Below, piece by piece: positions 48,716 through 58,154 of a stretch of 64,000 bases of DNA. The DNA lies in the NCBI GenBank assembly GCA_013151865.1, contig JAADHN010000160.1, positions 1-64,000 of the forward strand. Direction: 5' to 3'. Within the stretch, counting starts at the first letter, position 1. Every line of letters starts with the position of its first letter. Both the position numbers and the translations under genes were made by a program. Source of the DNA: Kiritimatiellota bacterium (lineage in GTDB: Bacteria > Verrucomicrobiota > Lentisphaeria > Oligosphaerales > JAADHN01). The notes beneath the pieces are model-generated. The model searched no databases, was not told where the DNA came from, and was given only the letters and a program-made list of their open reading frames with translations.

Positions 48716-50086
48716 TCAAGTCTGCTTTTTGTGCTCCTCCTCTGTTTCCGCCATGTGACTCGAGAAGAAACTCATCACTTCTTCGTTGAACTGCTGAATG
48801 CCGGCATCGGACAAGATGCACTGCCATGACTCAAACCCGCCCTCTCTGAACGTCTCGACCTCCGGCAGATAGCCGATGTAGTCGTTCGCGCAGGTGGCGA
48901 TGATGCAGGGCCGCGTCGTCCCCGCGGAGTTCTTGACGGCCAATCCGATGCCCACCAACACCTCGCCGGGCAACGCGCAGAAGGCGAGGTGGCCGATTGT
49001 GGCGAATTGGATTTCGGTCACGACGTGTCGATCCTCTGCGACAATGCCGTATCGCGCATCCACGAACGATTCTGCGCACAGCCTCCAGTTCCTGTGCTTG
49101 TCTCGGGCTCGCGCGATCCTTCGCCTGGCCGCGTCAATATCACCCAGCTCGACCGACAACCGGCGCTCGACGGTTGTCTCGCTTCGGAAGTCGACCTCCG
49201 CTACCGGTCCGTCCGGCGCCGGCGCAAGAGGAAGGCGCAGCACCTTGCTCGCCATCCCCACGTTGCACGGTTCGATTGTGGTTGACGGCCCATTCAGCAG
49301 ATCCTGGCATTTGTCGGCCAACGCTCTGCCAAAGACATGCAGGTCGTCCAAATGTTTGTTCACCCAATGGCTTCCGTGCAGCGAAGGGTCGATGTCCCCG
49401 CAAGTGCCGTTGAGGAACAGGCAAGGAGCCGGTCCCTGTTGTTCCAAAGTGCGGGAGATCACACCGGGATAGTCGGCAGAAATGAGCGTATTGCCTTTCC
49501 CGAGAACGACCGGATGGCACGCGTAATTCACAACGCGGCCGAGGACTCGGCCGTCGGACGCTGTGGCCTCCACGAGAATCAACTCGGGGTCTCTGGGTTT
49601 TGCGAAGTCTTGGCCAAAGCCGATTCCATCTTCGGTTTTCACACGGCGATTTGCGCTGAGGTCGCATTGGCCCTTCGCATACTCGAGCTCCGCCGGCTCA
49701 AGAGAGGCTCGGGCCGTCCTGACAGCTTCCGCAACACCGCGGCAAAACTCTTCAAACCACGGCCCGCCCATGAACTCCGAAGCCACAACGATTAGCGCCG
49801 GCGCGGAGTGGGTATGCGTTGCCGCGAGGAGAATGTTCCCGGCAGGAACGCCGGACTCTCGGGCGGCAAGAGATTTCGCGGCCAGAGCGGTCTTGCGAAA
49901 GAAGCCCAACACGTCACACGAAACGACCGCCATGGCGATGGCGCCGTCGCACACGACCATGGCTCGCACGTACAACTCGTCGTGCACACCGCCGCTCCAC
50001 ATTCTGCCGAAACCCGCAAGCGGAAGATCGCCTTGAGGATTCAGCCTGACGCGGGAAAACCCCATCAACAATCGGTTGGCGGCCAT
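48716..50086 (-). CDS. neutral/alkaline ceramidase-family protein
   Basis: 456 residues without a signal peptide. The N-terminal domain of the neutral ceramidase family is visible: GFGRMWSGGVHDELYVRAMV, VSCDVLGF, ATHTHSAP (zinc-binding histidines) and NYACHPVVLG (zinc-site histidine). FLNGTCGDIDPSLHG resembles the family's NGxxGD catalytic loop. In many environmental bacteria this family acts on unknown amides rather than ceramide, and the lack of an export signal argues against an extracellular lipid substrate. The ATG at 50086 is used; a TTG 21 bases earlier is less likely. It follows the DegT aminotransferase gene by 184 bases. Confidence 0.75.
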   Translation of the reverse strand: MAANRLLMGFSRVRLNPQGDLPLAGFGRMWSGGVHDELYVRAMVVCDGAIAMAVVSCDVLGFFRKTALAAKSLAARESGVPAGNILLAATHTHSAPALIVVASEFMGGPWFEEFCRGVAEAVRTARASLEPAELEYAKGQCDLSANRRVKTEDGIGFGQDFAKPRDPELILVEATASDGRVLGRVVNYACHPVVLGKGNTLISADYPGVISRTLEQQGPAPCLFLNGTCGDIDPSLHGSHWVNKHLDDLHVFGRALADKCQDLLNGPSTTIEPCNVGMASKVLRLPLAPAPDGPVAEVDFRSETTVERRLSVELGDIDAARRRIARARDKHRNWRLCAESFVDARYGIVAEDRHVVTEIQFATIGHLAFCALPGEVLVGIGLAVKNSAGTTRPCIIATCANDYIGYLPEVETFREGGFESWQCILSDAGIQQFNEEVMSFFSSHMAETEEEHKKQT

Positions 50087-50270
50087 TCTTCTCACGGCCA
50101 ACTCCAAAGTGTACCCATATCGACATCTCCCGGGCCCCGGCCCAGCAGCAGGTCAAGTGTTTCTTTATCATCACCAACCAACTGCGTTACTGCATTCTCT
50201 TCCCGACCCACGTCCGGGGCCGGGCCACGGCCGGTCTCGGTACAATTCAAGCCTGGCGTTCACAATTCTT

Positions 50271-51554
50271 TCACGTCCCTTCGCTATCCAGGTCAAGAAG
50301 CTCGTGCTTGTATTCCGCGATTCTTTCGATCGCGGCGGCGAACTCGTCGGTCGATTCTCGCGCCCCCAAGAACCATGGATGGGCAATGAGACACGTCTTT
50401 CGATTGTAGTCCTCGGCCGCGGGGAACAAGGCGGACAATTCCTCCAAGGGCGTTCCGGGCGGGAGGTCTTTGCAGCGATACTGACCGGGCTCGACAACGA
50501 AGAACTTGTTGCGGTACAGCGGGCAAGACCACGGCTCACCTATTGCGGCCGGCGCGCCCTCTTTCGAGAGCGCCCGCTGAAACAGCCGTTTCGGCAGGCC
50601 AAACACGTCCTCGTTGTAGCGATACATGAAAAAGCTGTATGCCCGCGAAGTGATGCGCTCGTCTTGGCGGCAGGGCTCGATGCCCGGTATGGCCTCGAGC
50701 CTGTCGCTCAGATACTCCGCGTTCGCTTGGATGCGCCGAATCTGGTCGGGCAGCCGCGAGAACTGAACGAGGCACAAGGCCGCCTGGAACTGTGTCATCT
50801 TGAGACTTGCACCGAGGACGGGCACACGCTTGGTGTCGACACGGTGGAAACGCCCTGCATTGATGAGCGAGTACGACTGCGCAAAAAGCTCCTCGTTGTT
50901 CGTGACGATGAGTCCGCCCTCGCCTGCGCCCATGAGCTTATTTTGGAAAAAGGAGAAACAACCCGCGTCGCCCAGGGAGCCAGCGCCTCGCCCCTTCCAC
51001 TTTGCGCCGTGCACGTGCGCGCAGTCCTCGACGACGGCGACGCCGTGTTTCGCGGCCAAGTCGAGAATCCTGTCCACGTCGCCCATGTATCCGTGCAGAT
51101 GCACCAGCACAATGGCCTTCGTCCTGTGGGTGAGCGCCCGTTCGACTTCATCCGCATCCATGCACGCGCTCCGCGGATCGATATCCACGAGAACAGGCAT
51201 CGCGCCGGTCCATACAAAGGCGGAGAATGTGCCGTGAAAATTCACGACCGGCACGATGATTTCGTCGCCCGGTCCGATTCCGAGCGCCTTCAACGCGACG
51301 AAAATCGCCATCGTCCCGCTGTTCGTGCAGAGGCCGTATTGCGCATCATGGTACGCGGCGAACTCGCGGGCGAACCTCTCGCAAGGGAACTGCGACGGGT
51401 CTGCGTCCGCAGGGTAGAGGCCGGCGTTCCATTGACCACTGCGGAGCACGTCGAGGAGGGCCTGTTCCTCGCGTTCGTCCCAGATGGGCCATCGCCATTT
51501 CATGCGCGTGCACGACGGGGGACCGCCGGCAAGGGCGAGGTGTTTGGCTGGCAT
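50271..51554 (-). CDS. DegT/DnrJ/EryC1/StrS-family aminotransferase
   Basis: 427 residues of a PLP-dependent sugar or cyclitol aminotransferase. The PLP lysine is in FSFFQNKLMGAGEGGLIV, the phosphate-binding region in TNSGTMAIFVALKAL, and the cofactor aspartate in VVEDCAHVHGAKW. GAGAGG lies upstream of the ATG. These enzymes make amino sugars or inosamines. No nucleotide-sugar gene is nearby, so the substrate may be a free keto-inositol or keto-sugar, perhaps produced by one of the Gfo/Idh/MocA proteins of this locus. It sits 34 bases after the second DUF6259 gene. Confidence 0.9.
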   Translation of the reverse strand: MPAKHLALAGGPPSCTRMKWRWPIWDEREEQALLDVLRSGQWNAGLYPADADPSQFPCERFAREFAAYHDAQYGLCTNSGTMAIFVALKALGIGPGDEIIVPVVNFHGTFSAFVWTGAMPVLVDIDPRSACMDADEVERALTHRTKAIVLVHLHGYMGDVDRILDLAAKHGVAVVEDCAHVHGAKWKGRGAGSLGDAGCFSFFQNKLMGAGEGGLIVTNNEELFAQSYSLINAGRFHRVDTKRVPVLGASLKMTQFQAALCLVQFSRLPDQIRRIQANAEYLSDRLEAIPGIEPCRQDERITSRAYSFFMYRYNEDVFGLPKRLFQRALSKEGAPAAIGEPWSCPLYRNKFFVVEPGQYRCKDLPPGTPLEELSALFPAAEDYNRKTCLIAHPWFLGARESTDEFAAAIERIAEYKHELLDLDSEGT

Positions 51555-51588
51555 TTGCGTGTTATCCTCTCGAGAGTCTTTGCTGGTT

Positions 51589-53874
51589 TCACATACTCTC
51601 TTCGTAAACCGCCGCGCAAAGACGGTAAGGTGGAATCGTCCACGAAAAAGGACTCCCGGGCTTCAGGCGTTTCCGAGACAGGGCGCTCCTGGCCCCTACG
51701 TATCGCGAGACGCGGACCGATTCGCCTGTCAGCTTGGGAGTTATGCACCGAATCGAACGCGGCTGATTCGTGATGTTGACAGCCAGAACGGCAATCCGGC
51801 CGGACACGTCCCGCCACGCCGACGTTATGACCAGTGGGTCGTCCACCTCCAGCTTCATTCTCTTGTGCGGCAGCCCGACCTTGCGGCGGACGGTGGGAAT
51901 GTCCATGCCCAAGGGCGCCATCATTCTGCCGTAAAGCAGAAACGGCTTCGCGTAGGCCCTCATGACGTCGTAGTAATCCGTCAACAGCATCAGCGTCCTT
52001 GGCGGCAGCGCATCAACGGGCATGACGCGTCCCTCGCCCCAGAACGCGATGCTTGGAATCTGGCCGGACACGAGCATCCGTGCGACCGTATCGACCCAAG
52101 GGCCGGCGAAGCCGAAAACGCAGGGCAAGTACTCGTGATACAAGTATTGCGTCACGGGCATGATCTGCATGGGTCTGCCGGGAAGATAGCCGGTCACCCG
52201 CGCGAAGTTGCGCGTTTGATAGCCCGAGAGCACCATGTTCATGAGTTCCGTATCTTCCTCTTTGGTCAGGAAGAAGTCCCGTGAGCGCGTCGCGCCCTCG
52301 CGTTTGATTCGCGCAAGCGTGTCGAGCATGGTTTTGGCCGCCCAACTTCCGCAGGGAACGAGGTGCCCGTGAGATGTGTCGTAGCACGTATACCCGCAGG
52401 GCTGCGGGCCTTGGTCCTGGTCGTCGTGAATCGCCGTGATCCCCAAATCCAACAAACGTCTCGATACGTCGAAAAGAATCGTCCGTCCGAGCGGCGTGCC
52501 GCGACAGATGCGTGTGGCCCGACGCCCGCCATGATTGAAAGTCAGAGGCTTCCCATTGGACAGACGCTCCGCGTGGTCGGCGCCCCTGTGCTTTTTGTAG
52601 AACGCCTCGATGGCGGCGTTCTCTTCCTCGGCGAGACCACGCACCCGTGTAGACCAGTAGAGGCCGGAAATAAACGCACACGCGTAGACGCCTCGCTCCT
52701 TGAGTGCGGCGACGAACGAACGGAACTTTGCTTCGTCAGGAAAAGGAGGAAAGTAATCGATTCCTATCCACGTGCCGTGTTTCTCCCAGCCCAAGGGGCG
52801 ATACACGACAGGCGCCTTGAATCGTTTGATGTATCCACCCAGGACGTGGGGCAAAACGTCGAGATTCTCGCTCCGCAGCGAGGATGAGATAGCGAGACAC
52901 GGGGCGTGGAGGACCGGCGAGATGTCATCCCTGTCCCTGAAAGGCGTCTTGCACCAAAACTGCTTCGCCGCCCACGCGCGATACAGCTCGGCGCCGGCTT
53001 GCCACGTTTTCGCGAAGAACGAGGTGCGGACATTGTAGGGCATCTGCCAGCCTTTACCGGGCTCGAATGGCATTCGATGATCGACGAAGAAAACAAGCCC
53101 AGTTTCATTCTTTTCCCGCTCGAAACCGAACCACTTTACGCGGCCTTCCGCGTCGTCCGTCCACAGCAGACAGCCCGCCCGATTGCTGAAGTACCCAATG
53201 AACTGACCCACCATGTCGGCAGGGTACGGCCAAGCCGTCCGCAGGCGCTCGTTTGCCCCGACGCCCCGCAGGGGATCGCGTATGAGATGCCCTTCTCTGT
53301 ATGGGAGGATGATGCGGTCTTCGGCCAACTCCTTGCCCAATGGCGCGCGCAGGTGCAGCATGGGAAAGATGACTCGGGCAACCGAAAGGCCTGGGTCGAG
53401 AGGCGTGACGTTTATGCGCCACGCGAGCCCCGCCCGATCACTCGCAGGGCTCACACGCACCACTGCGCGCACCTGCTCGGACTCGAAAGTGAGCCGCAAC
53501 TCATCGCGGTCCGCGGACGACTCAGAGACCCGCATCCGAGTGGAATTCACGTCGTGCGCCTTTTTCAACCCCTTGTTGAGAATCACCCGGAACATGGGCC
53601 GAATCACACTTGGCGCCTGAACGACCGGCTCGACACGCCTCGACTTGTCAAAGAGCGAGGTGACGCAGCCGTCCGAAATTCGAATCGCAGTCGTTTCATT
53701 CTCCCACGTCACGTCATACGCAGACGCCTCCGTCCCGGCCAGCACAATCGCGGACAGCAGGAGAAGCGAGAAAGGTACGCCACGGCCCGCGCGTGTTGCC
53801 TGCTGGGTATGACAAGGCGCGGTCTCGTGGGTCGCGTCGCCATCTGTCAGATAGGACAGTGCATGTGTATCCAT
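51589..53874 (-). CDS. exported DUF6259-type protein, paralogue 2
   Basis: 761 residues from the ATG at 53874. The start is uncertain: there is no ribosome site, and the hydrophobic signal segment (FSLLLLSAIVLAGTEASA) begins only after 33 residues. The frame is open to 54093. After an N-terminal beta domain, a barrel contains VYRPLGWEKHGTWIGIDYFP, VYACAFISGLYWSTRV and HDDQDQGPQPCGYTCYD. The last resembles GVTVTQFESVGGGQPVCYSS of paralogue 1 in position, both followed by a (S/D)HGH block. The shared Asp/Glu-rich spot followed by HGH is a candidate active site. It is probably a glycoside hydrolase of uncharted specificity. Confidence 0.68.
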   Translation of the reverse strand: MDTHALSYLTDGDATHETAPCHTQQATRAGRGVPFSLLLLSAIVLAGTEASAYDVTWENETTAIRISDGCVTSLFDKSRRVEPVVQAPSVIRPMFRVILNKGLKKAHDVNSTRMRVSESSADRDELRLTFESEQVRAVVRVSPASDRAGLAWRINVTPLDPGLSVARVIFPMLHLRAPLGKELAEDRIILPYREGHLIRDPLRGVGANERLRTAWPYPADMVGQFIGYFSNRAGCLLWTDDAEGRVKWFGFEREKNETGLVFFVDHRMPFEPGKGWQMPYNVRTSFFAKTWQAGAELYRAWAAKQFWCKTPFRDRDDISPVLHAPCLAISSSLRSENLDVLPHVLGGYIKRFKAPVVYRPLGWEKHGTWIGIDYFPPFPDEAKFRSFVAALKERGVYACAFISGLYWSTRVRGLAEEENAAIEAFYKKHRGADHAERLSNGKPLTFNHGGRRATRICRGTPLGRTILFDVSRRLLDLGITAIHDDQDQGPQPCGYTCYDTSHGHLVPCGSWAAKTMLDTLARIKREGATRSRDFFLTKEEDTELMNMVLSGYQTRNFARVTGYLPGRPMQIMPVTQYLYHEYLPCVFGFAGPWVDTVARMLVSGQIPSIAFWGEGRVMPVDALPPRTLMLLTDYYDVMRAYAKPFLLYGRMMAPLGMDIPTVRRKVGLPHKRMKLEVDDPLVITSAWRDVSGRIAVLAVNITNQPRSIRCITPKLTGESVRVSRYVGARSALSRKRLKPGSPFSWTIPPYRLCAAVYEESM

Positions 53875-54445
53875 GGTTTTGGCATCCAACCGCAAAACGT
53901 TCCCTTCGGTCGATCGAGTCTCAGCTTCACTCTGCGGGTTCCTCGAAACCCAGCGACACATGAAGCCAGCCACCCGGAGCCAAGAAGGTTTCCGACCTTC
54001 CCCGCCATGACAGACGATGACGGCCGGGCTCAGGCTCACGAACCACGAGCCACGCCGTTCCGGCGGGATCAGCCACGGCCCCGAACGGCGCACCGGAACT
54101 CAGTGAATCCGCAAAACTGAACGCCCTCTTTTTTTGCCTCCGACAGTGCCGGCGCGGGGGACTGCTTTACAGAAGATGACGCTTCCGAACTCGAACCCGC
54201 GGGCAACTGTAAAGCAATCGTCCACACCCATGCCAGGAAGTCCGCCCAAAAAAGGGAATTCGACTTTACAGACCTCCAAGCTCAATCCACTGAGTTCTGG
54301 CGCACGCATAATACGTCAAGCGGTGCCGAAGCGGTGCCGCAAACACCGCCGCAGTGGCCACAGGGCGCCCCGCGTGTGTCACGGAGGCGACGATTTCGGG
54401 GCTTTATCATTTTGCAATCGCTACGAAGATTGTGAATGAATCGGG
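53875..54445. other. non-coding gap with spaced inverted repeats
   Basis: About 570 bases without a convincing gene. TGCTTTACAG at 54163-54172 and its exact complement CTGTAAAGCA at 54207-54216 form an inverted repeat with a 34-base loop. A third half-site, CTTTACAG, is at 54264-54271. These could be operator half-sites or a stem in RNA. T-rich sequence CTCTTTTTTTGCC at 54126 may be the remains of a terminator. Confidence 0.4.
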
Positions 54446-55987
54446 TTACGGAGTCACCGTAACCAACACCGTCGCGGTTGCCCCACCAAAAGTTACGGTT
54501 ATTCGTGTCCGTCCCGGACGTAAACCCTTGACGACTCCATCCGACCCGACGGCGGCAACCGTGTCGTCGTGGGAATCGTACAAAGCAAAAACCCCCACAT
54601 CCATCGTGTTCGTTTCCGAATACTGCACGGTCACTTTGAGCTTTTGATTGTCGTTGACAGCAAGTTCCGTCCTGACCGGCGCCACAACCAGACCGGGAAG
54701 TGTTGTCAATCTCGACTTCGCATCCTTCCCAGATACTTTTTTGTAGACGTCAAAGTCACGAGGCAGGAACAGTTTCTCATCTCCCCAACTGCGCCACCTT
54801 ACAAGCGGTATATGGGATGGCTGGAAGTACACGTTGTCGTCCAAAACAAGATTCTCCAGTCCGCTCCATCCATCCGCGATGACAACGGACCATGACCTTG
54901 CCGTGTGAAAGATGTTATTCCTCACAAAAAAGTTATACGTTCTTGCCGAATTGCCGAAAAACATCAAGTGTGCACCTATCCCACCGCTCCAACCGCCTCC
55001 TGCGTTGTAGCATACGTTATTCTCGAAATAAATGTCGTGCGTGGTGGACGTCTTCGGTCGATTCCAATACTCGAACGAGTATCTACAGTTCCAGATCGTG
55101 TTGTTCCTGTACACAATGTTGTATTGTGAGTTCTTCTTGCTCCCCTGATTGGTGAGACCGGCATCGTAAATGTCCCATATACGGCAATTCTCGACAATGA
55201 TGTCGTGGGCCCCGCTCCAGAACTCTATGCCATTTCCATATCGAGTGTAGCGCCAGCCATTTCTCGTCTTTCTGGCGGCTTGACACCCACCACCGATGAA
55301 GCAGAGATCGCAGTTTCGGATGATGATATCGTGCATCCCGCTTCCGCCAATCCCATGAGCCGCACCATAGGCGAGATGCAGGCTGTCGTAGACAACATAG
55401 CTTCTTCCGCTCTCGCTTATGATATGCCTCGTCAATGCGCATTCGATGTCGTCATACAATGTGGCAGGATTGTGGCGGGAATAGATCTTCACCATCTTGC
55501 TCTGTCTGTCATACCAGAATTGATTCTGTCGATCCAAAGCGGCCCCCTCCCAAACCTTGTTACCACAAGTCTCTCCGTTGTTGAAGATGATGTTCCCCAC
55601 GTCCACGGGAAAAGGACCGGTCTGCCAAGTGTCCTCCCCGACAGGCTCCCAGTCGCTCGGCTCGTTCTTCTCGACGGACCCAAGGAGCTGCGGCTTCGGC
55701 CCCGTGCCGTAGGACGTATATGTCACATGCCCTTCCTTGCCGCCGCTGCAGGGAATCAACTGCCCGCGCCACACGCCTCCCTTCTCGAAGCGAATGACGT
55801 CGCCCGGCGCGAACCTGAACGCATTGATCTTCGCCAGGCTTCGCCACGCCTGGGCGGGCGTGGTTCCCGGATTGTCATCGTTGCCGGAATTGCTGACGTA
55901 GTACTCGGCGCCTGATAGAGATGAGTCACACATCAAGAACGACGCGTTGACAAACCCAACGAGACTAACGATCATCGAGGTACGCAT
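54446..55987 (-). CDS. exported right-handed beta-helix protein with a C-terminal Ig-like domain, copy A
   Basis: 513 residues. AAGGAGAAACTC directly precedes the ATG, and the signal peptide is MRTSMIVSLVGFVNASFLMC with cleavage near SGA. The mature protein opens EYYVSNSGNDDNPGTTPAQA, the start typical of secreted pectate-lyase-like beta-helix proteins. Repeated coils follow (HDIIIRNCDLCFIGGG, HDIIVENCRIWDIYDAG, YNIVYRNNTIWNC, HDIYFENNVCYNAGG). The last 90 residues form a BIG2-like Ig domain ending VTFGGATATVLVTVTP. Family members bind or cleave polysaccharides, but I cannot identify catalytic residues. A near-duplicate lies upstream (copy B). The coding DNA is visibly less GC-rich than the housekeeping genes. 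Confidence 0.83.
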   Translation of the reverse strand: MRTSMIVSLVGFVNASFLMCDSSLSGAEYYVSNSGNDDNPGTTPAQAWRSLAKINAFRFAPGDVIRFEKGGVWRGQLIPCSGGKEGHVTYTSYGTGPKPQLLGSVEKNEPSDWEPVGEDTWQTGPFPVDVGNIIFNNGETCGNKVWEGAALDRQNQFWYDRQSKMVKIYSRHNPATLYDDIECALTRHIISESGRSYVVYDSLHLAYGAAHGIGGSGMHDIIIRNCDLCFIGGGCQAARKTRNGWRYTRYGNGIEFWSGAHDIIVENCRIWDIYDAGLTNQGSKKNSQYNIVYRNNTIWNCRYSFEYWNRPKTSTTHDIYFENNVCYNAGGGWSGGIGAHLMFFGNSARTYNFFVRNNIFHTARSWSVVIADGWSGLENLVLDDNVYFQPSHIPLVRWRSWGDEKLFLPRDFDVYKKVSGKDAKSRLTTLPGLVVAPVRTELAVNDNQKLKVTVQYSETNTMDVGVFALYDSHDDTVAAVGSDGVVKGLRPGRTRITVTFGGATATVLVTVTP

Positions 55988-56422
55988 GAGTTTCTCCTTG
56001 ACTGAGAGAACACCTCCGACGAAGAGGCCTGCTGCCCCGTTTTCTGACAACGCATCGGTCCTGGTCAATCGCAACTCAGCATCCGAAGTCCAGGACCCAG
56101 CCCAGGCCGGAGTCGCAGCCCGTCCGAAAAGGGGACATGACAGCGCACGAGCGCAATTCTGAGCGAGACTTCGCTGTTCTTGTCCGGCAATACCACCCTC
56201 AGCGGTAATCCCGCTCGGCGGGAGGCGGAACGGGCGCACTTGGTGCAGCGGAACCACGAGACCGCCGCCTGGCCGCGGCGTCGCAAGAACGAGCGCTGTT
56301 TCTCCGCGCGCCGGCCCCTGAAATTGACTGAAATCGTATGTGCGAAAAAAGGCTTGCGGCGGTGGTCCGCGACTTCTCCACGCTCAAGGACCGCTGCAAT
56401 TCGGAGCGCGCAGAGGCCAATC
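55988..56422. other. gap between tandem beta-helix genes, includes duplicated leader
   Basis: About 435 bases. The first 110 bases upstream of copy A resemble the 110 bases upstream of copy B, including the ribosome site and an ACACCTC(T/C)GACGAAGAGG block. So the duplication covers the leader as well as the gene. The rest shows no gene. Confidence 0.5.
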
Positions 56423-57979
56423 CTATTCGGTCACCTTCACCGAAGTTGTTGCCGTCAATTCCTCGAGAGAAACGGTCAGCACGGCTTTGCCCGGCTGGAG
56501 GCCTTTGAGCGTTCCCATCGGTTGGATCGAGGCGACCGCAGCGTCCGACAAGGAGTACGACGCAACGGGCGTGACGTCGGCGGTGGCCCCGTCGGAATAG
56601 CGGACCGTCACTTGTACAGGCTCGGTTTCGTTGATACGGAGTTGCAGTCGGCCAGGTCTCACGATCAGTGTGTCGAGCGTGACCAAACGCGAGTTGCGGT
56701 CCTTGCCGGTAAACTTCTGATACGCGTGGAATTCACGCGCCAAGAAAGACTTCCCGTTGCGTTGGTCCCCCCACCAGACCAACCGCCTGTCAGGCGGCTG
56801 GTAGTAGAGGTTGTTGTCGATGACCAACTTGTCTCGCCCGTTCCAGTGGTCGCCCTGCACAATCACCGCGGCACTTCGGGCATAGTGAAACACGTTCTTC
56901 CGCACGTAGAAGTTGTAAGTTTGAGCGCGATTGCGCGCAAAACTCAAGTGTCGCCCTCTCTTGTAGGGCTGTCCATCGCTCCAGCCTCGGCCCGCGTTGA
57001 AGCAGAGATTATTCTCGAAGTAGATGTCGTGTGTGACCGAAGTCTCCGGTCTGTTCCAATACTCGAATGAATACTCACAATTCCAGATGATGTTGTTGCG
57101 ATAGATAATATTGTATTGCTGGTTCTTCGAAGCGCCCTGGTTGGTCACACCCGCGTCGTAGATGTCCCAAATGCGGCAACCTTCCACGAGGTTGTCGTGG
57201 GCGCCGCCCCAGAATTCGACACCGTTTCCATACCGTACGTGATACCAGCCATTCTTGTTCCGCTTGGAGAATTGACGCCCGCCGCCGATGAAGCACAAGT
57301 CGCAATTGCGAACGATGATGTGGTGCGTACCCCCGCCGCCAATCCCATGCGCCGCTCCGTAGGCCAAATGAAGCCCGTCGTAAACGACGTAGCGTCTGCC
57401 GCTCTCGTTTATGATGTGTCGTTTAAGGGCGCACTCGATGTCCTCGTACATCTCCGCGGGATTGCGCACGGAATACACTTTAAGCATCTTGGTGTTCCGA
57501 CCAAAACAGAACTTGTCCTGCTTGTCCAAGTCGGAATCTTCCCAAACCTTGAACCCGCACACCGCGCCGTTGTTGAAGATGATGCTGCCCACGTCAACGG
57601 GAAAGGGGCCGGTTTGCCAGATGTTCTTCCCGACCGGCTCCCAGTCGCTCGGCTTGTTCTTCTCGACGGCCCCAAGGAGCTGCGGCTTCGGGCCGGTGCC
57701 GTAGGACGTGTACGTGACATGCCCTTCCTTGCTGCCGCTGCAGGGAATCAACTGCCCGCGCCACACGCCTCCTTTCTCGAAGCGAATGACGTCGCCCGGC
57801 GCGAACCTGAAAGCATTAACCTTCGCCAAGCTCCTCCATGCTTGCGCCGGCGTGGTTCCTGGGTTGTCGTCGTTCCCGGAATTGCTGACGTAGTACTCGG
57901 CGCCAGATAGAGATGAACCACACATCAGAAACGGCGCATTAACAAACGCAACGAGATGGATGATCGTCGATGTGCGCAT
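56423..57979 (-). CDS. exported right-handed beta-helix protein with a C-terminal Ig-like domain, copy B
   Basis: 518 residues, a tandem paralogue of copy A. The first 150 residues are almost identical (signal peptide MRTSTIIHLVAFVNAPFLMC; EYYVSNSGNDDNPGTTPAQA), and identity falls towards the C-terminus. AAGGAGAAACCC precedes the ATG. Beta-helix coils include HHIIVRNCDLCFIGGG, YNIIYRNNIIWNC and HDIYFENNLCFNAGR. The C-terminal BIG2-like domain ends VSLEELTATTSVKVTE. Strong 5' conservation with 3' divergence suggests gene conversion or selection on the N-terminal half. It lies 175 bases after the ThuA gene. Confidence 0.83.
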   Translation of the reverse strand: MRTSTIIHLVAFVNAPFLMCGSSLSGAEYYVSNSGNDDNPGTTPAQAWRSLAKVNAFRFAPGDVIRFEKGGVWRGQLIPCSGSKEGHVTYTSYGTGPKPQLLGAVEKNKPSDWEPVGKNIWQTGPFPVDVGSIIFNNGAVCGFKVWEDSDLDKQDKFCFGRNTKMLKVYSVRNPAEMYEDIECALKRHIINESGRRYVVYDGLHLAYGAAHGIGGGGTHHIIVRNCDLCFIGGGRQFSKRNKNGWYHVRYGNGVEFWGGAHDNLVEGCRIWDIYDAGVTNQGASKNQQYNIIYRNNIIWNCEYSFEYWNRPETSVTHDIYFENNLCFNAGRGWSDGQPYKRGRHLSFARNRAQTYNFYVRKNVFHYARSAAVIVQGDHWNGRDKLVIDNNLYYQPPDRRLVWWGDQRNGKSFLAREFHAYQKFTGKDRNSRLVTLDTLIVRPGRLQLRINETEPVQVTVRYSDGATADVTPVASYSLSDAAVASIQPMGTLKGLQPGKAVLTVSLEELTATTSVKVTE

Positions 57980-58154
57980 GGGTTTCTCCTTGACGAGAAA
58001 AACACCTCTGACGAAGAGGACTACCGTTCCGTTTCCCGGCGATGCATCAGTCCCGGTTGGTCACGACTCGACAGCCGAAGCAGTCCGGGTTCCAGGCCGG
58101 AAGCCCATCGCTGTCGCCTTCGGGCGGGAAGAAACGCCGCAGCCGGTCCGCGGC

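Noticed and set aside
50076-51773. A 565-codon plus-strand frame over the DegT aminotransferase gene
   Set aside because: The minus-strand product has a complete PLP site. The plus-strand product has no domain and is a shadow. The same applies to long plus-strand frames over 39.3-41.5, 45.9-47.4, 52.9-54.1 and 61.9-63.4 kb.
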